Shown here: piece by piece, positions 41,917-50,707 of the stretch
How positions within the stretch are numbered: position 1 is the first letter of the stretch
How the letters are laid out: each line of letters opens with the position of its first letter
DNA from: Lachnospiraceae bacterium
Lineage (GTDB): Bacteria > Bacillota > Clostridia > Lachnospirales > Lachnospiraceae
DNA length: 64,000 nt
Assembly (NCBI GenBank): GCA_017427685.1
Contig: JAFRSH010000010.1
Location: 1-64,000, forward strand
Direction: 5' to 3'
Made by a program: the position numbers and the translations under genes
The notes under the pieces: generated by a model
Databases searched by the model: none
Seen by the model: only the letters and a program-made list of their open reading frames with translations
What the model was told of the DNA's origin: nothing

Positions 41917-43431
41917 TCAGCTTTTGGGAATAAGCCTTTTGAATGTTTCGAGTCTCTTATTATGGAGTTCGAGCATCGCGTTTGAAAGCGACGGTTTTTC
42001 TTTGATCAACTCCGCCACGACGTCGGACGGTATCGAAACAAGTTCAGCAACGCCTCCGACCGCTCTGTAACCGCACATCGGGCCTTCCGCACCGATCACG
42101 GATTCGATCCCGAAACAGTCTCCGCGCTTGAGGAGCATCATGGGATGAATGAGCGAATCCTTGTCGAGCGCCTCCATGGAGATCTTGCCGAGTCCGAGTA
42201 CAAAGAGCCCGCCCTCATCGCTGTAGTGATCGGAGATGAGCTCTTCGCCGACCGCCGTAACAAGCTTACTCTTCGCGGCAATGTCGCACAATTCGTCGAG
42301 GGAGTATCCGGAGAACAGTCCGGAATCCCTGAGGATATCGCACTTCGTTGCAGTCTGGCGCACACGGTTGGCCGTTCTGTTCGCCTTGTCCGTGACGACT
42401 CTGATATCGGTACTTCCCGATGCCGAAAGAACCTGCGTTACGAGCTGGCAGAAGCTGTCGTGCAGTTTTCCTACGTCCATCCCCTCGAAGGCGTTCTCTT
42501 CATATTCATATTCGATCGAAAGCGAATCTTCGCTGAAATGGTAGTTAACGCTCAGGGGAGCAAAGAGTCTCGGATAGTGCTCATATACGTAAACAACCTC
42601 TTCCCTGATCTCGGAAATGCCAAACCCGTCGTGGGTCATGCCCGCGAAGTTCTGGGCGAGAGGCATCAGGCCTCTGATCGGAAGCTTGTAGAGCTTCGAG
42701 GTCGTCTCGATGTCAACGTTGTCAAAACGGTCGGCGGTATCGATCTGTCGCACCACCGTCTTGTAGATCTCCTTAAAGTCACCGTTTCCTATGATGACGA
42801 TCGGGTAGTGGCGCAGCTTGCCCTTCTCGTGGATGTCCTCGATCAGGACGAACTTTCTCTCGGTCGCATGGCACATAACGATTCCCCAAACCGTAGTAAA
42901 AAGCGCTCTGAGGCTGATCTTCTCTTTCTGGGCAACGACTCTGATAAGGTAAGGAAGCGAATCCCCGAGAACAAAGAGTTCCTTCTGACGAGGCTTCGGA
43001 GTTCCCGACGGCTCGCTGACAAAAGGATTCGAATAATCAAGATTTGAGAGCAGCTTCTTCCAATAGGTTCTCGAGACGGAAACCGCCTCGTCGGTCTGGC
43101 GTGCAAGGAAGACATTGATCTTGTTTCGCGCTCCGAAGACGTTCCTTAAGACTTCCTCGTCCACTCCGCCTTCGTCGGGCTGCTTGCTTGAAAGGATCGC
43201 GAGATAAACATCGGGCTCGTACTTGATGACGTAGGCCTTGACGGGTCTTCCGGAACCCGATCTGTACTCTGCGGCAATGATGTCACTGATGATCTTCTTC
43301 TTGTTTTCTTCCGATTCCGAGCAAATATCACGTACCGAGATCTTCGAAACGAGCTTCATCTTGATGATCGCCTCGCGGATCTCGTCGAACGCACCTGTTT
43401 TAAATCTGTACAAAGAAACATCATAAATCAT
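41917..43431 (-). CDS. degenerate condensation-domain protein fused to a cNMP-binding-like domain
   Basis: The 504-residue cytoplasmic protein resembles a non-ribosomal peptide condensation domain in its first 350 residues (SRTYWKKLLSNLD at 121-133, SLRALFTTVWGIVMCHATER, VGLPL-like PIRGLMPLAQ, and LSVNYHFSEDSLSIEYEYEE). The catalytic HHxxxDG appears replaced by SSKQPDEGG (about 81-89). The C-terminus (about 370-495) is a cyclic-nucleotide-binding-like fold (DSGLFSGYSLDELCDIAAKS, GLFVLGLGKISM, LLKRGDCFGIESVIG). No NRPS partner genes are near. It is probably a non-catalytic, ligand-responsive protein; its function is unknown. Confidence 0.7.
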   Translation of the reverse strand: MIYDVSLYRFKTGAFDEIREAIIKMKLVSKISVRDICSESEENKKKIISDIIAAEYRSGSGRPVKAYVIKYEPDVYLAILSSKQPDEGGVDEEVLRNVFGARNKINVFLARQTDEAVSVSRTYWKKLLSNLDYSNPFVSEPSGTPKPRQKELFVLGDSLPYLIRVVAQKEKISLRALFTTVWGIVMCHATERKFVLIEDIHEKGKLRHYPIVIIGNGDFKEIYKTVVRQIDTADRFDNVDIETTSKLYKLPIRGLMPLAQNFAGMTHDGFGISEIREEVVYVYEHYPRLFAPLSVNYHFSEDSLSIEYEYEENAFEGMDVGKLHDSFCQLVTQVLSASGSTDIRVVTDKANRTANRVRQTATKCDILRDSGLFSGYSLDELCDIAAKSKLVTAVGEELISDHYSDEGGLFVLGLGKISMEALDKDSLIHPMMLLKRGDCFGIESVIGAEGPMCGYRAVGGVAELVSIPSDVVAELIKEKPSLSNAMLELHNKRLETFKRLIPKS

Positions 43432-43504
43432 GGCATTCTCTCCGGTCCCGACTTGTCTGTCCCGTCAATACAAACAATTCAATAATTATATTTAACTCTT
43501 TGGA

Positions 43505-43534
43505 TTGACTATTTTTTCATTCAAGTCTTATAAT
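43505..43534 (+). promoter_or_regulatory. sigma-A promoter of trpS
   Basis: TTGACT (43505-43510), an 18-nt spacer and a perfect TATAAT (43529-43534) lie 42 nt before the ATG. The leader is too short for a T-box. Confidence 0.85.
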
Positions 43535-43575
43535 ACCAAAAGAATTCTTATTTGAAAACATCAGGGGGAATCAGA

Positions 43576-44637
43576 ATGAACAATATAATCCTTACCGGAG
43601 ACAGACCGACCGGAAGACTCCACGTAGGTCATTATGTCGGATCACTTCGCAGACGTGTTGAGCTCCAGAACAGCGGCAACTTTGACAAGATCTTCATCAT
43701 GATAGCCGATGCTCAGGCACTCACCGACAACGCCGACAACCCCGAGAAGGTCAGAAGCAACATCTTACAGGTCGCACTCGATTATCTCTCGGCCGGGCTT
43801 GACCCCGCAAAGTCGACTCTTTTCATCCAGTCGCTTGTTCCCGAGCTCACCGAGCTTTCGTTCTACTACATGAACCTCGTCACGGTATCTCGCCTTCAGC
43901 GCAATCCTACCGTTAAGGCAGAGATCCAGATGCGTAACTTCGAGACGAGCATCCCCGTAGGGTTCTTCACATACCCCATCAGCCAGGCAGCCGACATCAC
44001 AGCGTTCAAAGCAACGGTTGTTCCTGTAGGAGAGGATCAAATGCCTATGCTGGAGCAGTGCCAGGAGATCGTCCGTAAGTTCAACGCTACCTACGGCGAA
44101 ACACTTGTCGAGCCCAAGATCCTTCTTCCCGAGAATCAGGCATGTCTGAGACTTCCCGGCACGGACGGCAAGGCCAAGATGAGCAAATCGCTCGGAAACT
44201 GCATCTACCTTTCGGAGACAGAGGAAGACCTCAAGACCAAAGTAATGTCCATGTACACCGATCCCAATCATATAAATGTCAGCGATCCCGGACAGATTGA
44301 GGGCAACACGGTATTCACTTACCTCGACTGCTTCTCACGTCCCGAGCACTTCGCGGAGTACGCTCCCGATTACTCGTGCCTTGATGAGATGAAGGATCAC
44401 TACAAGAGAGGCGGACTCGGCGACGTCAAGGTCAAGAAGTTCCTCATTAAGGTTCTGAACGAGGAACTCTCTCCCATCCGCGCACGCCGCGCCGAGTGGG
44501 AAGCCAAGCTTCCCGAGGTATGCGAGATCCTCAAAGAAGGAAGCCGCATTGCTCACGAAACAGCTGCACAGACACTCAGTGAAGTCAGAGCAGCCATGAA
44601 GATCGATTACTTCAGTAAAGAAAACGGACTCGTGTGA
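43576..44637 (+). CDS. trpS: tryptophanyl-tRNA synthetase
   Basis: The 353-residue class I aminoacyl-tRNA synthetase charges tRNA-Trp. The HIGH motif is [11 protein letters not shown] and the KMSKS motif is [10 protein letters not shown]. Other family parts are [31 protein letters not shown] and [12 protein letters not shown]. The ATG at 43576 has AGGGGG upstream; an upstream TTG frame is not used. It is a single-gene unit, the only rightward one in this half of the window. A paralogue elsewhere cannot be excluded. Confidence 0.97.
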   Translation: MNNIILTGDRPTGRLHVGHYVGSLRRRVELQNSGNFDKIFIMIADAQALTDNADNPEKVRSNILQVALDYLSAGLDPAKSTLFIQSLVPELTELSFYYMNLVTVSRLQRNPTVKAEIQMRNFETSIPVGFFTYPISQAADITAFKATVVPVGEDQMPMLEQCQEIVRKFNATYGETLVEPKILLPENQACLRLPGTDGKAKMSKSLGNCIYLSETEEDLKTKVMSMYTDPNHINVSDPGQIEGNTVFTYLDCFSRPEHFAEYAPDYSCLDEMKDHYKRGGLGDVKVKKFLIKVLNEELSPIRARRAEWEAKLPEVCEILKEGSRIAHETAAQTLSEVRAAMKIDYFSKENGLV

Positions 44638-44647
44638 GTCCGTTTTA
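44621..44647 (+). terminator. trpS terminator
   Basis: AAAACGGACTC-GTGT-GAGTCCGTTTT forms an 11-bp stem that overlaps the trpS stop codon. It is A/T-flanked and so can act for transcripts from either side. Confidence 0.85.
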
Positions 44648-44670
44648 CTTTATCTGTCATTCTTTAATCA

Positions 44671-46851
44671 TCATCTCTTCTTTTTACCGAATACGGAGAA
44701 TAAACCGGACAGTCCCGCAGGCTTGTCCTTCGAAGTGTATTTCGAAGTCTGCTTTCTGCTAGAGCCACTATATACCGAAACTCTGATCTGTTTCGCAGGT
44801 TCTTCTACAGGTGTCTCCTGCTCTGTGGATTCAGTCTGTGCCTCTGTTTCATCTTCTGTTTCCACTGTGGATTCAGAGATTTTTTCAAGTTCTACCTCGG
44901 GTTTGGGCTCTGCGATCACTTCTTCCTGTTTCTCAGGTTCCTCCTCAGATTTTACCTCGGGTTCCGGCTCTGAGATCACTTCTTCCTGTTCCTCCTCGGA
45001 TTTTACCTCGGGTTCTTGCTCTGCAATCTCCTCTCCCTGTTGCTCCTCGGATTTTACCTCAGATTCAGAATTATCCTCCGGTTTTAATTCAGGTACAATA
45101 TTCTCCTCAAGGATCTCTTTAGGTTGAATCTCGGGTTCGGATCTTACCTCGGGTGCGGGACGCTCCTTGCGCTCGCTGTCCCAGAAATCGATCCCGTGGC
45201 TTGTGGGTCCGAAATAATTCTCTATTGCTGAGCGATACTCTTTCTCAGTGAGTTCTATGCTCCTGTCAGTCGAGTACTCCTTCTGCGGTCTTGTAACATT
45301 CACCTGTACTGCGGGAATCTCAGAGGTTGTCCTGTACTCTACAGTTTTTGGAGTCTCAGTATCAGTCTCAGCTACTTTTTCTGCTACTACAGCTTCTTCC
45401 CGTTCAATGGCTACCTCAACAATTGTTTCAACGACCGTATTGTCCGTAGTTTTATCAACTGTGTTTTCGGATTCCGTCTCTGCTTCTACCGGTAATTCTT
45501 CATCTACGTCTGTGGGAGCCTCTTCCTGCAGTTCTGTGGGAACTGCTTCCTGTTCAGCGACTGTCTCTTCCGTAACGTCTTCTGCAGCTACTGTCTCGGT
45601 TACTTCCTCTACCGCGGGTTCCTCGGTCGATACAACCTCTTCCTCCACCTCTGTGGGGATGACTTCAGGCTCTTCGGACATGTCTGCGGGGACGTAGTCC
45701 GAGGCGTGAGCCGTGGTTGAAAGCGTCCTGATCTCGATACTCTCGAACGGGCACTCTGCTCCATCGCTTCCGCGGCTCTTCAGGATCGTGATCCCGTTAT
45801 CGACGCGGGCGCGGATCGTCATCGCGGTGGGACCGTTGCTCATCGCGATTGCCTCCGGAAGCTTGTATTCTTTCTCTTTATCATGAGTCACGAGCACTAC
45901 CGCTTCGACACCGCTTCCGACCGAAACGTTGATCCCGTACAATCCTTCTTCAAGCTGGAAAGCCCATGCAGAGCCGTTATCAGCCGTTCTACCCCAGTAG
46001 TATCCCGTAAAAGGATCGATTCCGAAGCCCTGAACGGGGTGTGTATGATATGTTCCCTTGGACCCGTCTTCGGAAGCTCCGACTTTGTAACAGAGTTCTC
46101 CGGCAAAGCTGCCCGTGACGTTCATAAACGCATCCGGGCCCTGTTCCTGTTCCGTGCCCGTGCGCGGGTTCCTGACTGCTATCCTGTATGTTTCACCGAT
46201 GAGCCGATCCTTTTCCGAAAGATCGTTTTCCGTTGTGGAAGTCTGTGGCTTAAGCACTTCAACCTCAAGTCCCGAGTACACTGCGTCTGCGGGGGCTCTG
46301 AGAATCGTCTCTCCTTCAATAGGCGTACCGCCCGTAAGAAGCTTAACTCCCCTGTGAGACGCGAGGGTTACTGTTGAGTCCTGCGCGGTCTCAACAAGTA
46401 CCGTCTTAAATGTATTGCTTACAAGCACCGACTGTGCCCCCGTGATCACGAAGGGGATCTTCACCGACCTGTCGGTTTCTTCACTCACAAGCTCGGGCTG
46501 GGGAGTGGGATTAACATCCTCCTGCATATAAACACTTGCGCTCTCCTTACCCCATGCAGCTCCTATCACTGTTCCCTTCTCAAACGGTCCTGCGAGCATC
46601 GCGTACCCGGGATCCGTCTGCTTTCCGCCGCGGATGGCGTAGGAATACTCCTCTCCATCGATCCATACATGGAAATCCTCAGCCATCAGGCTGAAGATCT
46701 TGATCGAAAGGTCACCGTCGTAATCCTCCTCGAAAACGATACACAGCTTTTCAAAGCCGTTATCGCCTTCTTTGTACGGAGTAAGCTTGTACGGCGGGCA
46801 GCTCACCTCTCCGGCGGGCAATGCATCAATGATAAGAACGTTTTCTCCCAT
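44671..46851 (-). CDS. hypothetical protein with glutamate-rich repeat tail
   Basis: The 726-residue protein has no signal peptide, membrane segment or anchor. The first 400 residues seem globular and beta-rich (CIVFEEDYDGDLSIKIFSLM, VWIDGEEYSYAIRGG, YHTHPVQGFGIDPFTGYYWG). The rest is acidic low complexity, mostly Glu, Val, Pro and Thr, with near-tandem units of EPEVKSEEE type, and ends in a basic Lys/Arg cluster (FGKKKR). An inner charged island (TEKEYRSAIENYFGPTSHG) may be a second folded part. It starts 12 bp after the nucleoside permease and is probably co-transcribed with it. No known function; the acidic tail resembles a spacer or interaction region. Confidence 0.75.
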   Translation of the reverse strand: MGENVLIIDALPAGEVSCPPYKLTPYKEGDNGFEKLCIVFEEDYDGDLSIKIFSLMAEDFHVWIDGEEYSYAIRGGKQTDPGYAMLAGPFEKGTVIGAAWGKESASVYMQEDVNPTPQPELVSEETDRSVKIPFVITGAQSVLVSNTFKTVLVETAQDSTVTLASHRGVKLLTGGTPIEGETILRAPADAVYSGLEVEVLKPQTSTTENDLSEKDRLIGETYRIAVRNPRTGTEQEQGPDAFMNVTGSFAGELCYKVGASEDGSKGTYHTHPVQGFGIDPFTGYYWGRTADNGSAWAFQLEEGLYGINVSVGSGVEAVVLVTHDKEKEYKLPEAIAMSNGPTAMTIRARVDNGITILKSRGSDGAECPFESIEIRTLSTTAHASDYVPADMSEEPEVIPTEVEEEVVSTEEPAVEEVTETVAAEDVTEETVAEQEAVPTELQEEAPTDVDEELPVEAETESENTVDKTTDNTVVETIVEVAIEREEAVVAEKVAETDTETPKTVEYRTTSEIPAVQVNVTRPQKEYSTDRSIELTEKEYRSAIENYFGPTSHGIDFWDSERKERPAPEVRSEPEIQPKEILEENIVPELKPEDNSESEVKSEEQQGEEIAEQEPEVKSEEEQEEVISEPEPEVKSEEEPEKQEEVIAEPKPEVELEKISESTVETEDETEAQTESTEQETPVEEPAKQIRVSVYSGSSRKQTSKYTSKDKPAGLSGLFSVFGKKKR

Positions 46852-46863
46852 AAGCGTTAATCC

Positions 46864-47853
46864 TTACCTCTCTTCTCTGAAATACGGCAATCCCAGATGA
46901 TCGGGAGGCAGATTCTCCTTCTTTTTACGAAGCGATACAACGATCAGCACGCCAAGTGTAACCACGTAAGGAAGCATCTTGAAGATCTCCTGGCTCTGGC
47001 GTGTAAGCCCGGGGATGTAGAGGTACGACCAGTAGAGCACTCCGAAGAGGTAAGCTCCCCAGATCGCGCCGATAGGCTTCCATGTAGTAAAGATAACGAG
47101 CGCGACAGCAAGCCAGCCGAGTGCCTCGATGTTACCGTCGATGATCCATGTTCCGTAGACGTAGTCCATGGTGTAATAAAGACCGCCCAGACCCGAGATC
47201 ACGGATCCGATGATAATGGCGACGTACTTGTATTTTGAAACGTTGATGCCGGCTGCGTCGGCGGTTGCCGGGTTCTCACCGACTGCCCTGAGACCGAGTC
47301 CGACACGTGTTCTCTTAAGGATGAGATGAGCCGCAACAGCGAGTGCGATCGCTACGTAGGTCATCCAGCCGTAGCCGAAGATCGCGTAAAGCGGGTTCGA
47401 TGTGCTGTTGCCTGTAAGAGGCGTGAAGTAAGCTCTGTATGCGCTTGAAGCTGCGTCTGTGGAGATCTTGCCGACTCCGCCCGCGTACTTGCTGAGCATT
47501 CCGCCGAAGAAGTTCGCGATTCCACCGCCCATGATGGTGAGCGTAAGTCCCGTAACGTTCTGATTGGTGCGGAGTGTTACCGTAAGGAATCCGTACAAGA
47601 GACCTGCAAGCCCCGACCCGATGATCGTGGCCGTAAGCGAAAGGATCACCGAGATCACGCCCGACGGTTCCGCAACGGAGTTCTCGTAGAAGAACGAGGC
47701 AACAAGGCCCGAGATTCCACCGATATACATGATACCGGGAACGCCCAGGTTAAGATGACCGGCCTTCTCGGTGATGATCTCGCCGACCGCACCGAGCATT
47801 ATGACCGTTCCGAATATTATCGCGCTGTGCATGAGCTGAATTAAATCTGTCAT
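46864..47853 (-). CDS. nupQ: nucleoside ABC transporter permease (NupQ/BmpD type)
   Basis: The 329-residue membrane permease is of the BPD_transp_2 family (ITEKAGHLNLGVPGIMYIGG, TLRTNQNVTGLTLTIMGGG, AVGENPATADAAGINVSKYK). It forms the import channel with the preceding permease. It follows nupP by 53 bp. Binding protein, ATPase, two permeases and nearby cdd and deoC together point to nucleosides as the substrate. Confidence 0.92.
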   Translation of the reverse strand: MTDLIQLMHSAIIFGTVIMLGAVGEIITEKAGHLNLGVPGIMYIGGISGLVASFFYENSVAEPSGVISVILSLTATIIGSGLAGLLYGFLTVTLRTNQNVTGLTLTIMGGGIANFFGGMLSKYAGGVGKISTDAASSAYRAYFTPLTGNSTSNPLYAIFGYGWMTYVAIALAVAAHLILKRTRVGLGLRAVGENPATADAAGINVSKYKYVAIIIGSVISGLGGLYYTMDYVYGTWIIDGNIEALGWLAVALVIFTTWKPIGAIWGAYLFGVLYWSYLYIPGLTRQSQEIFKMLPYVVTLGVLIVVSLRKKKENLPPDHLGLPYFREER

Positions 47854-47906
47854 AACAAGTCCTTTCGGGGCTGAAGCGCAGCCCTTATAACATAAGCGTT
47901 AAGAAA

Positions 47907-49013
47907 TCAATGTTTTCCTCTGACCTTGATCCTGTACATAGTAAAGAACTCGCCCGCGAGCAGGAAGAACAGGATCACACCGGTAATGATCTTGGATACG
48001 TAGGTGTTAACATTGCACGAGGAAGCGATCTCGAGGGCTCCCTGATCAAGGAAGCAAAGCAGAGCCGCGATCGCGATCATACTGAAGGTGTTGAACTTGG
48101 CGAGCCATGCGACGATGATCGCCGTAAAGCCCCTGCCGCCGGCGGTCGATGTCGAGATCGAATGGCTGACACCCGACACAGCGAGGAAGCCCGCAAGTCC
48201 GCAGACAGCGCCCGAAAGCACCATGGTCCTGATGTAGACCTTTTTAACGTTAATGCCGGCGTAACGGGCCGTGTTGACGGAATCACCGATAACACTGATC
48301 TCGTAGCCGTGCTTGGAGTATCTGAGGTAAATGAACATTGCGACCGTTACCGCAAGAACGAGCAGAACGTTAATGCCGTAGTCCTTGTTAAATGCCGAAG
48401 TAAAGAGTCCGGGCAACCAACCCTCGTGACCGTCGGGGTTGATAACGCCGACCGTGTTGTTACCTACACCGACCTCCCACTGCGCTACCATGAACGCGGT
48501 GAACTGGATCGCGATGTAGTTCATCATGAGTGTGAAGAGCGTCTCGTTGGTGTTCCAGAACGCCTTGAAGATTCCGGGAAGGAGTCCCCAGAGTGCGCCG
48601 GCGATGAGCGACGCCAGAACCATGACGATTATGAGCAGGAATGTGGGCATCCCCGTAAAGTACTTCATACAGAACGCCGTTGCGATACCGCCCACGAGCA
48701 TCTGACCCTCGGCGCCGATGTTCCAGAAGCGCATGGCAAAGGCAGGTGCAAGGCCGACACCCAGAAGCAGGAGTGTCGAGGTATCTCTCAGAAGGTTCCA
48801 GACAAGACGTGACGAGCCGAAGCTTGCCCTGATCATCGTTCCGTAAACCTTGATGGGGTTGATCCCGGCGAGTAAAACGATCAGGATACCCGAAACTATC
48901 AGAGATGCCAGAACCGCGATGAGTCTGACGAGCCACCGTCTTGAACGGGACATCCCTTCGTATTTGACGACACGCAGAAGAGGCTCTGTGTGTTTTTTCT
49001 TACTGACGCTCAC
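47907..49013 (-). CDS. nupP: nucleoside ABC transporter permease (NupP type)
   Basis: The 368-residue permease of the same family has NIGAEGQMLVGGIATAFC, TLMMNYIAIQFTAFMVAQWE, VIGDSVNTARYAGINVKKVY and VSGVSHSISTSTAGGRGFTA. A basic N-terminus precedes the first membrane segment. The start overlaps the ATPase gene by 14 nt, so translation is coupled. Confidence 0.93.
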   Translation of the reverse strand: MSVSKKKHTEPLLRVVKYEGMSRSRRWLVRLIAVLASLIVSGILIVLLAGINPIKVYGTMIRASFGSSRLVWNLLRDTSTLLLLGVGLAPAFAMRFWNIGAEGQMLVGGIATAFCMKYFTGMPTFLLIIVMVLASLIAGALWGLLPGIFKAFWNTNETLFTLMMNYIAIQFTAFMVAQWEVGVGNNTVGVINPDGHEGWLPGLFTSAFNKDYGINVLLVLAVTVAMFIYLRYSKHGYEISVIGDSVNTARYAGINVKKVYIRTMVLSGAVCGLAGFLAVSGVSHSISTSTAGGRGFTAIIVAWLAKFNTFSMIAIAALLCFLDQGALEIASSCNVNTYVSKIITGVILFFLLAGEFFTMYRIKVRGKH

Positions 49014-50550
49014 TTCCCAAGTCTCCTCTCTTTTCGTAACTGGTCATCAGAAGACCGATCTCCTCCTTGGAGGTGGTCCTCGCATCAACTACACCCGAAA
49101 CCTGTCCGCCGACAAGTACAACGATCCTGTCGCACAGCGACATGAGGACGTCGAGGTCTTCACCGACGTAGATAACGGCCGTTCCTTTCATCTTCTGCTG
49201 CGTCAAAAGATCGTAGATGACGTGCGAAGTGTTTATATCAAGTCCGCGAACCGCGTAAGCCAGCATAAGCACTGCGGGCGAAGCCGCGATCTCGCGTCCG
49301 ACGAGAACTTTCTGAACGTTTCCTCCCGAAAGCCTGCGCACCGGGAAGTTGATGCCCGGGGTCGCAACATCGAGCTCGTCTTTGATCTTGTCGGCGAGCT
49401 TCCTGGGCTCGTTCCTCCTGACAAAGAAGCCCTTGCCTTCATCGAAGGTTCGTAACATCATGTTGTCTGTCATGCCCATGTCTCCGACAAGGCCCATGCC
49501 GAGTCTGTCTTCGGGGACAAAGGAGATCGAGATACCGAGCTTTCTGATCTGTCTGGGGTCGAGACCGTTGAGCTTGATCGTGCCGCCCGAGTGAGGCAGG
49601 TAGGTCACACTTCCGGAATCAAGCGGGATCAGACCGGCTACGGCATCGAGGAGTTCCTTCTGACCCGATCCCGCAACGCCCGCGATACCGAGGATCTCAC
49701 CGGATCGCGCCGTAAATGAGACATCGTCGAGTCGCTTGACTCCGTCACGGTCGATGTACGTAAGGCCCGAAAGGACCAGTCTGTCCTGGGGGCCGACAAC
49801 CGCGGGTCTGTTGATCTCGAGCGATACGGATCTGCCGACCATCAGCGAAGCAAGCTGCACGGAATCGGTCATGCTCGTCTCGAGAACATCAACGCACTTT
49901 CCTCCGCGGAGAAGTGCCACTCTGTCGGAGATCTCCATAACCTCCGCGAGCTTGTGTGTGATAATGATTATCGACCTGCCGTCGTTCTTCATGTTCCTCA
50001 TGATGTCAAACAGCTTGTCGGTCTCCTGAGGCGTCAGAACCGCCGTGGGCTCGTCGAGGATCAGGATACGCGCTCCGCGGTAGAGCGCCTTTATGATCTC
50101 TACCGTCTGCTTCTCGGAAACAGACATGTCGTAGATCTTCTTGTCAGGGTCGATCTCGAAGCCGTACCTCGCTGCGATCGAGCGGATACGCTCAGACGTC
50201 TCCTTAAGGTTGAACTTCCTGCCGGCTTCGTTGTAACCCAGAACGATGTTTTCGGCCGCAGTGAACACATCCACAAGCTTGAAGTGCTGGTGGATCATGC
50301 CGATCCCGGCTGCATAAGCGTCGGTGGGTGACGAAATGACGGTCTCTCTGCCGTCGATGAATACCCTGCCCTCATCAGGGTAATAGATTCCCGAAAGAAT
50401 ATTGACAAGTGTGGTCTTGCCGCTGCCGTTCTCCCCAAGCAGTGCCAAGATCTCGCCCTTTCTGAGCGTAATGTCAATGTGGTCATTGGCCATGACGGTG
50501 CCGAAGCTCTTCGTAATGCCACGCATCTCTACTGCTGCTTCCATGCTCAC
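49000..50550 (-). CDS. nupO: nucleoside ABC transporter ATPase (NupO type)
   Basis: The 516-residue tandem ABC ATPase has in domain 1 GENGSGKTT, a degenerate signature (MSVSEKQTVEI) and Walker B ILILDEPTAVLTPQE. Domain 2 has AGVAGSGQKELLDAVAG, RLSGGNVQKVLVGREI and a Walker B that reads VLMLAYAVRGLDI, so one ATP site is probably inactive, as in ribose/nucleoside-type transporters. The GTG at 50550 has AGGAGG at 7 nt spacing; ATG at 50544 is an alternative. It powers NupPQ. Confidence 0.93.
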   Translation of the reverse strand: MSMEAAVEMRGITKSFGTVMANDHIDITLRKGEILALLGENGSGKTTLVNILSGIYYPDEGRVFIDGRETVISSPTDAYAAGIGMIHQHFKLVDVFTAAENIVLGYNEAGRKFNLKETSERIRSIAARYGFEIDPDKKIYDMSVSEKQTVEIIKALYRGARILILDEPTAVLTPQETDKLFDIMRNMKNDGRSIIIITHKLAEVMEISDRVALLRGGKCVDVLETSMTDSVQLASLMVGRSVSLEINRPAVVGPQDRLVLSGLTYIDRDGVKRLDDVSFTARSGEILGIAGVAGSGQKELLDAVAGLIPLDSGSVTYLPHSGGTIKLNGLDPRQIRKLGISISFVPEDRLGMGLVGDMGMTDNMMLRTFDEGKGFFVRRNEPRKLADKIKDELDVATPGINFPVRRLSGGNVQKVLVGREIAASPAVLMLAYAVRGLDINTSHVIYDLLTQQKMKGTAVIYVGEDLDVLMSLCDRIVVLVGGQVSGVVDARTTSKEEIGLLMTSYEKRGDLGSERQ

Positions 50551-50645
50551 AAAATGGCCTCCTCTCTTATATCGTTATACGCAATGGACGCTCGACGCCT
50601 GTCCATACATTGTTGAAAGATACAACAGTACAAATATAGCACAAA

Positions 50646-50676
50646 CAAGCTCTCTTGTCACGGACAAGAGAGCTTG
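50646..50676 (-). terminator. intercistronic hairpin between nupN and nupO
   Basis: CAAGCTCTCTTGT (50646-50658) pairs perfectly with 50664-50676. The following minus-strand sequence is only moderately T-rich (TTTGTGCTA). It probably lowers expression of the downstream genes relative to the binding protein. Confidence 0.7.
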
Positions 50677-50707
50677 CGTTCAAACATATTGAGCTTAAAA
50701 AGTATCA

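Noticed and set aside
43440..43575. T-box leader before trpS
   Set aside because: The promoter lies only 42 nt before the start codon, leaving no room for T-box stems, and no T-box sequence is seen.
44671..46851. The Glu-rich protein as a cell-wall protein
   Set aside because: There is no signal peptide, membrane helix or anchor motif; the N-terminus is an ordinary soluble one.
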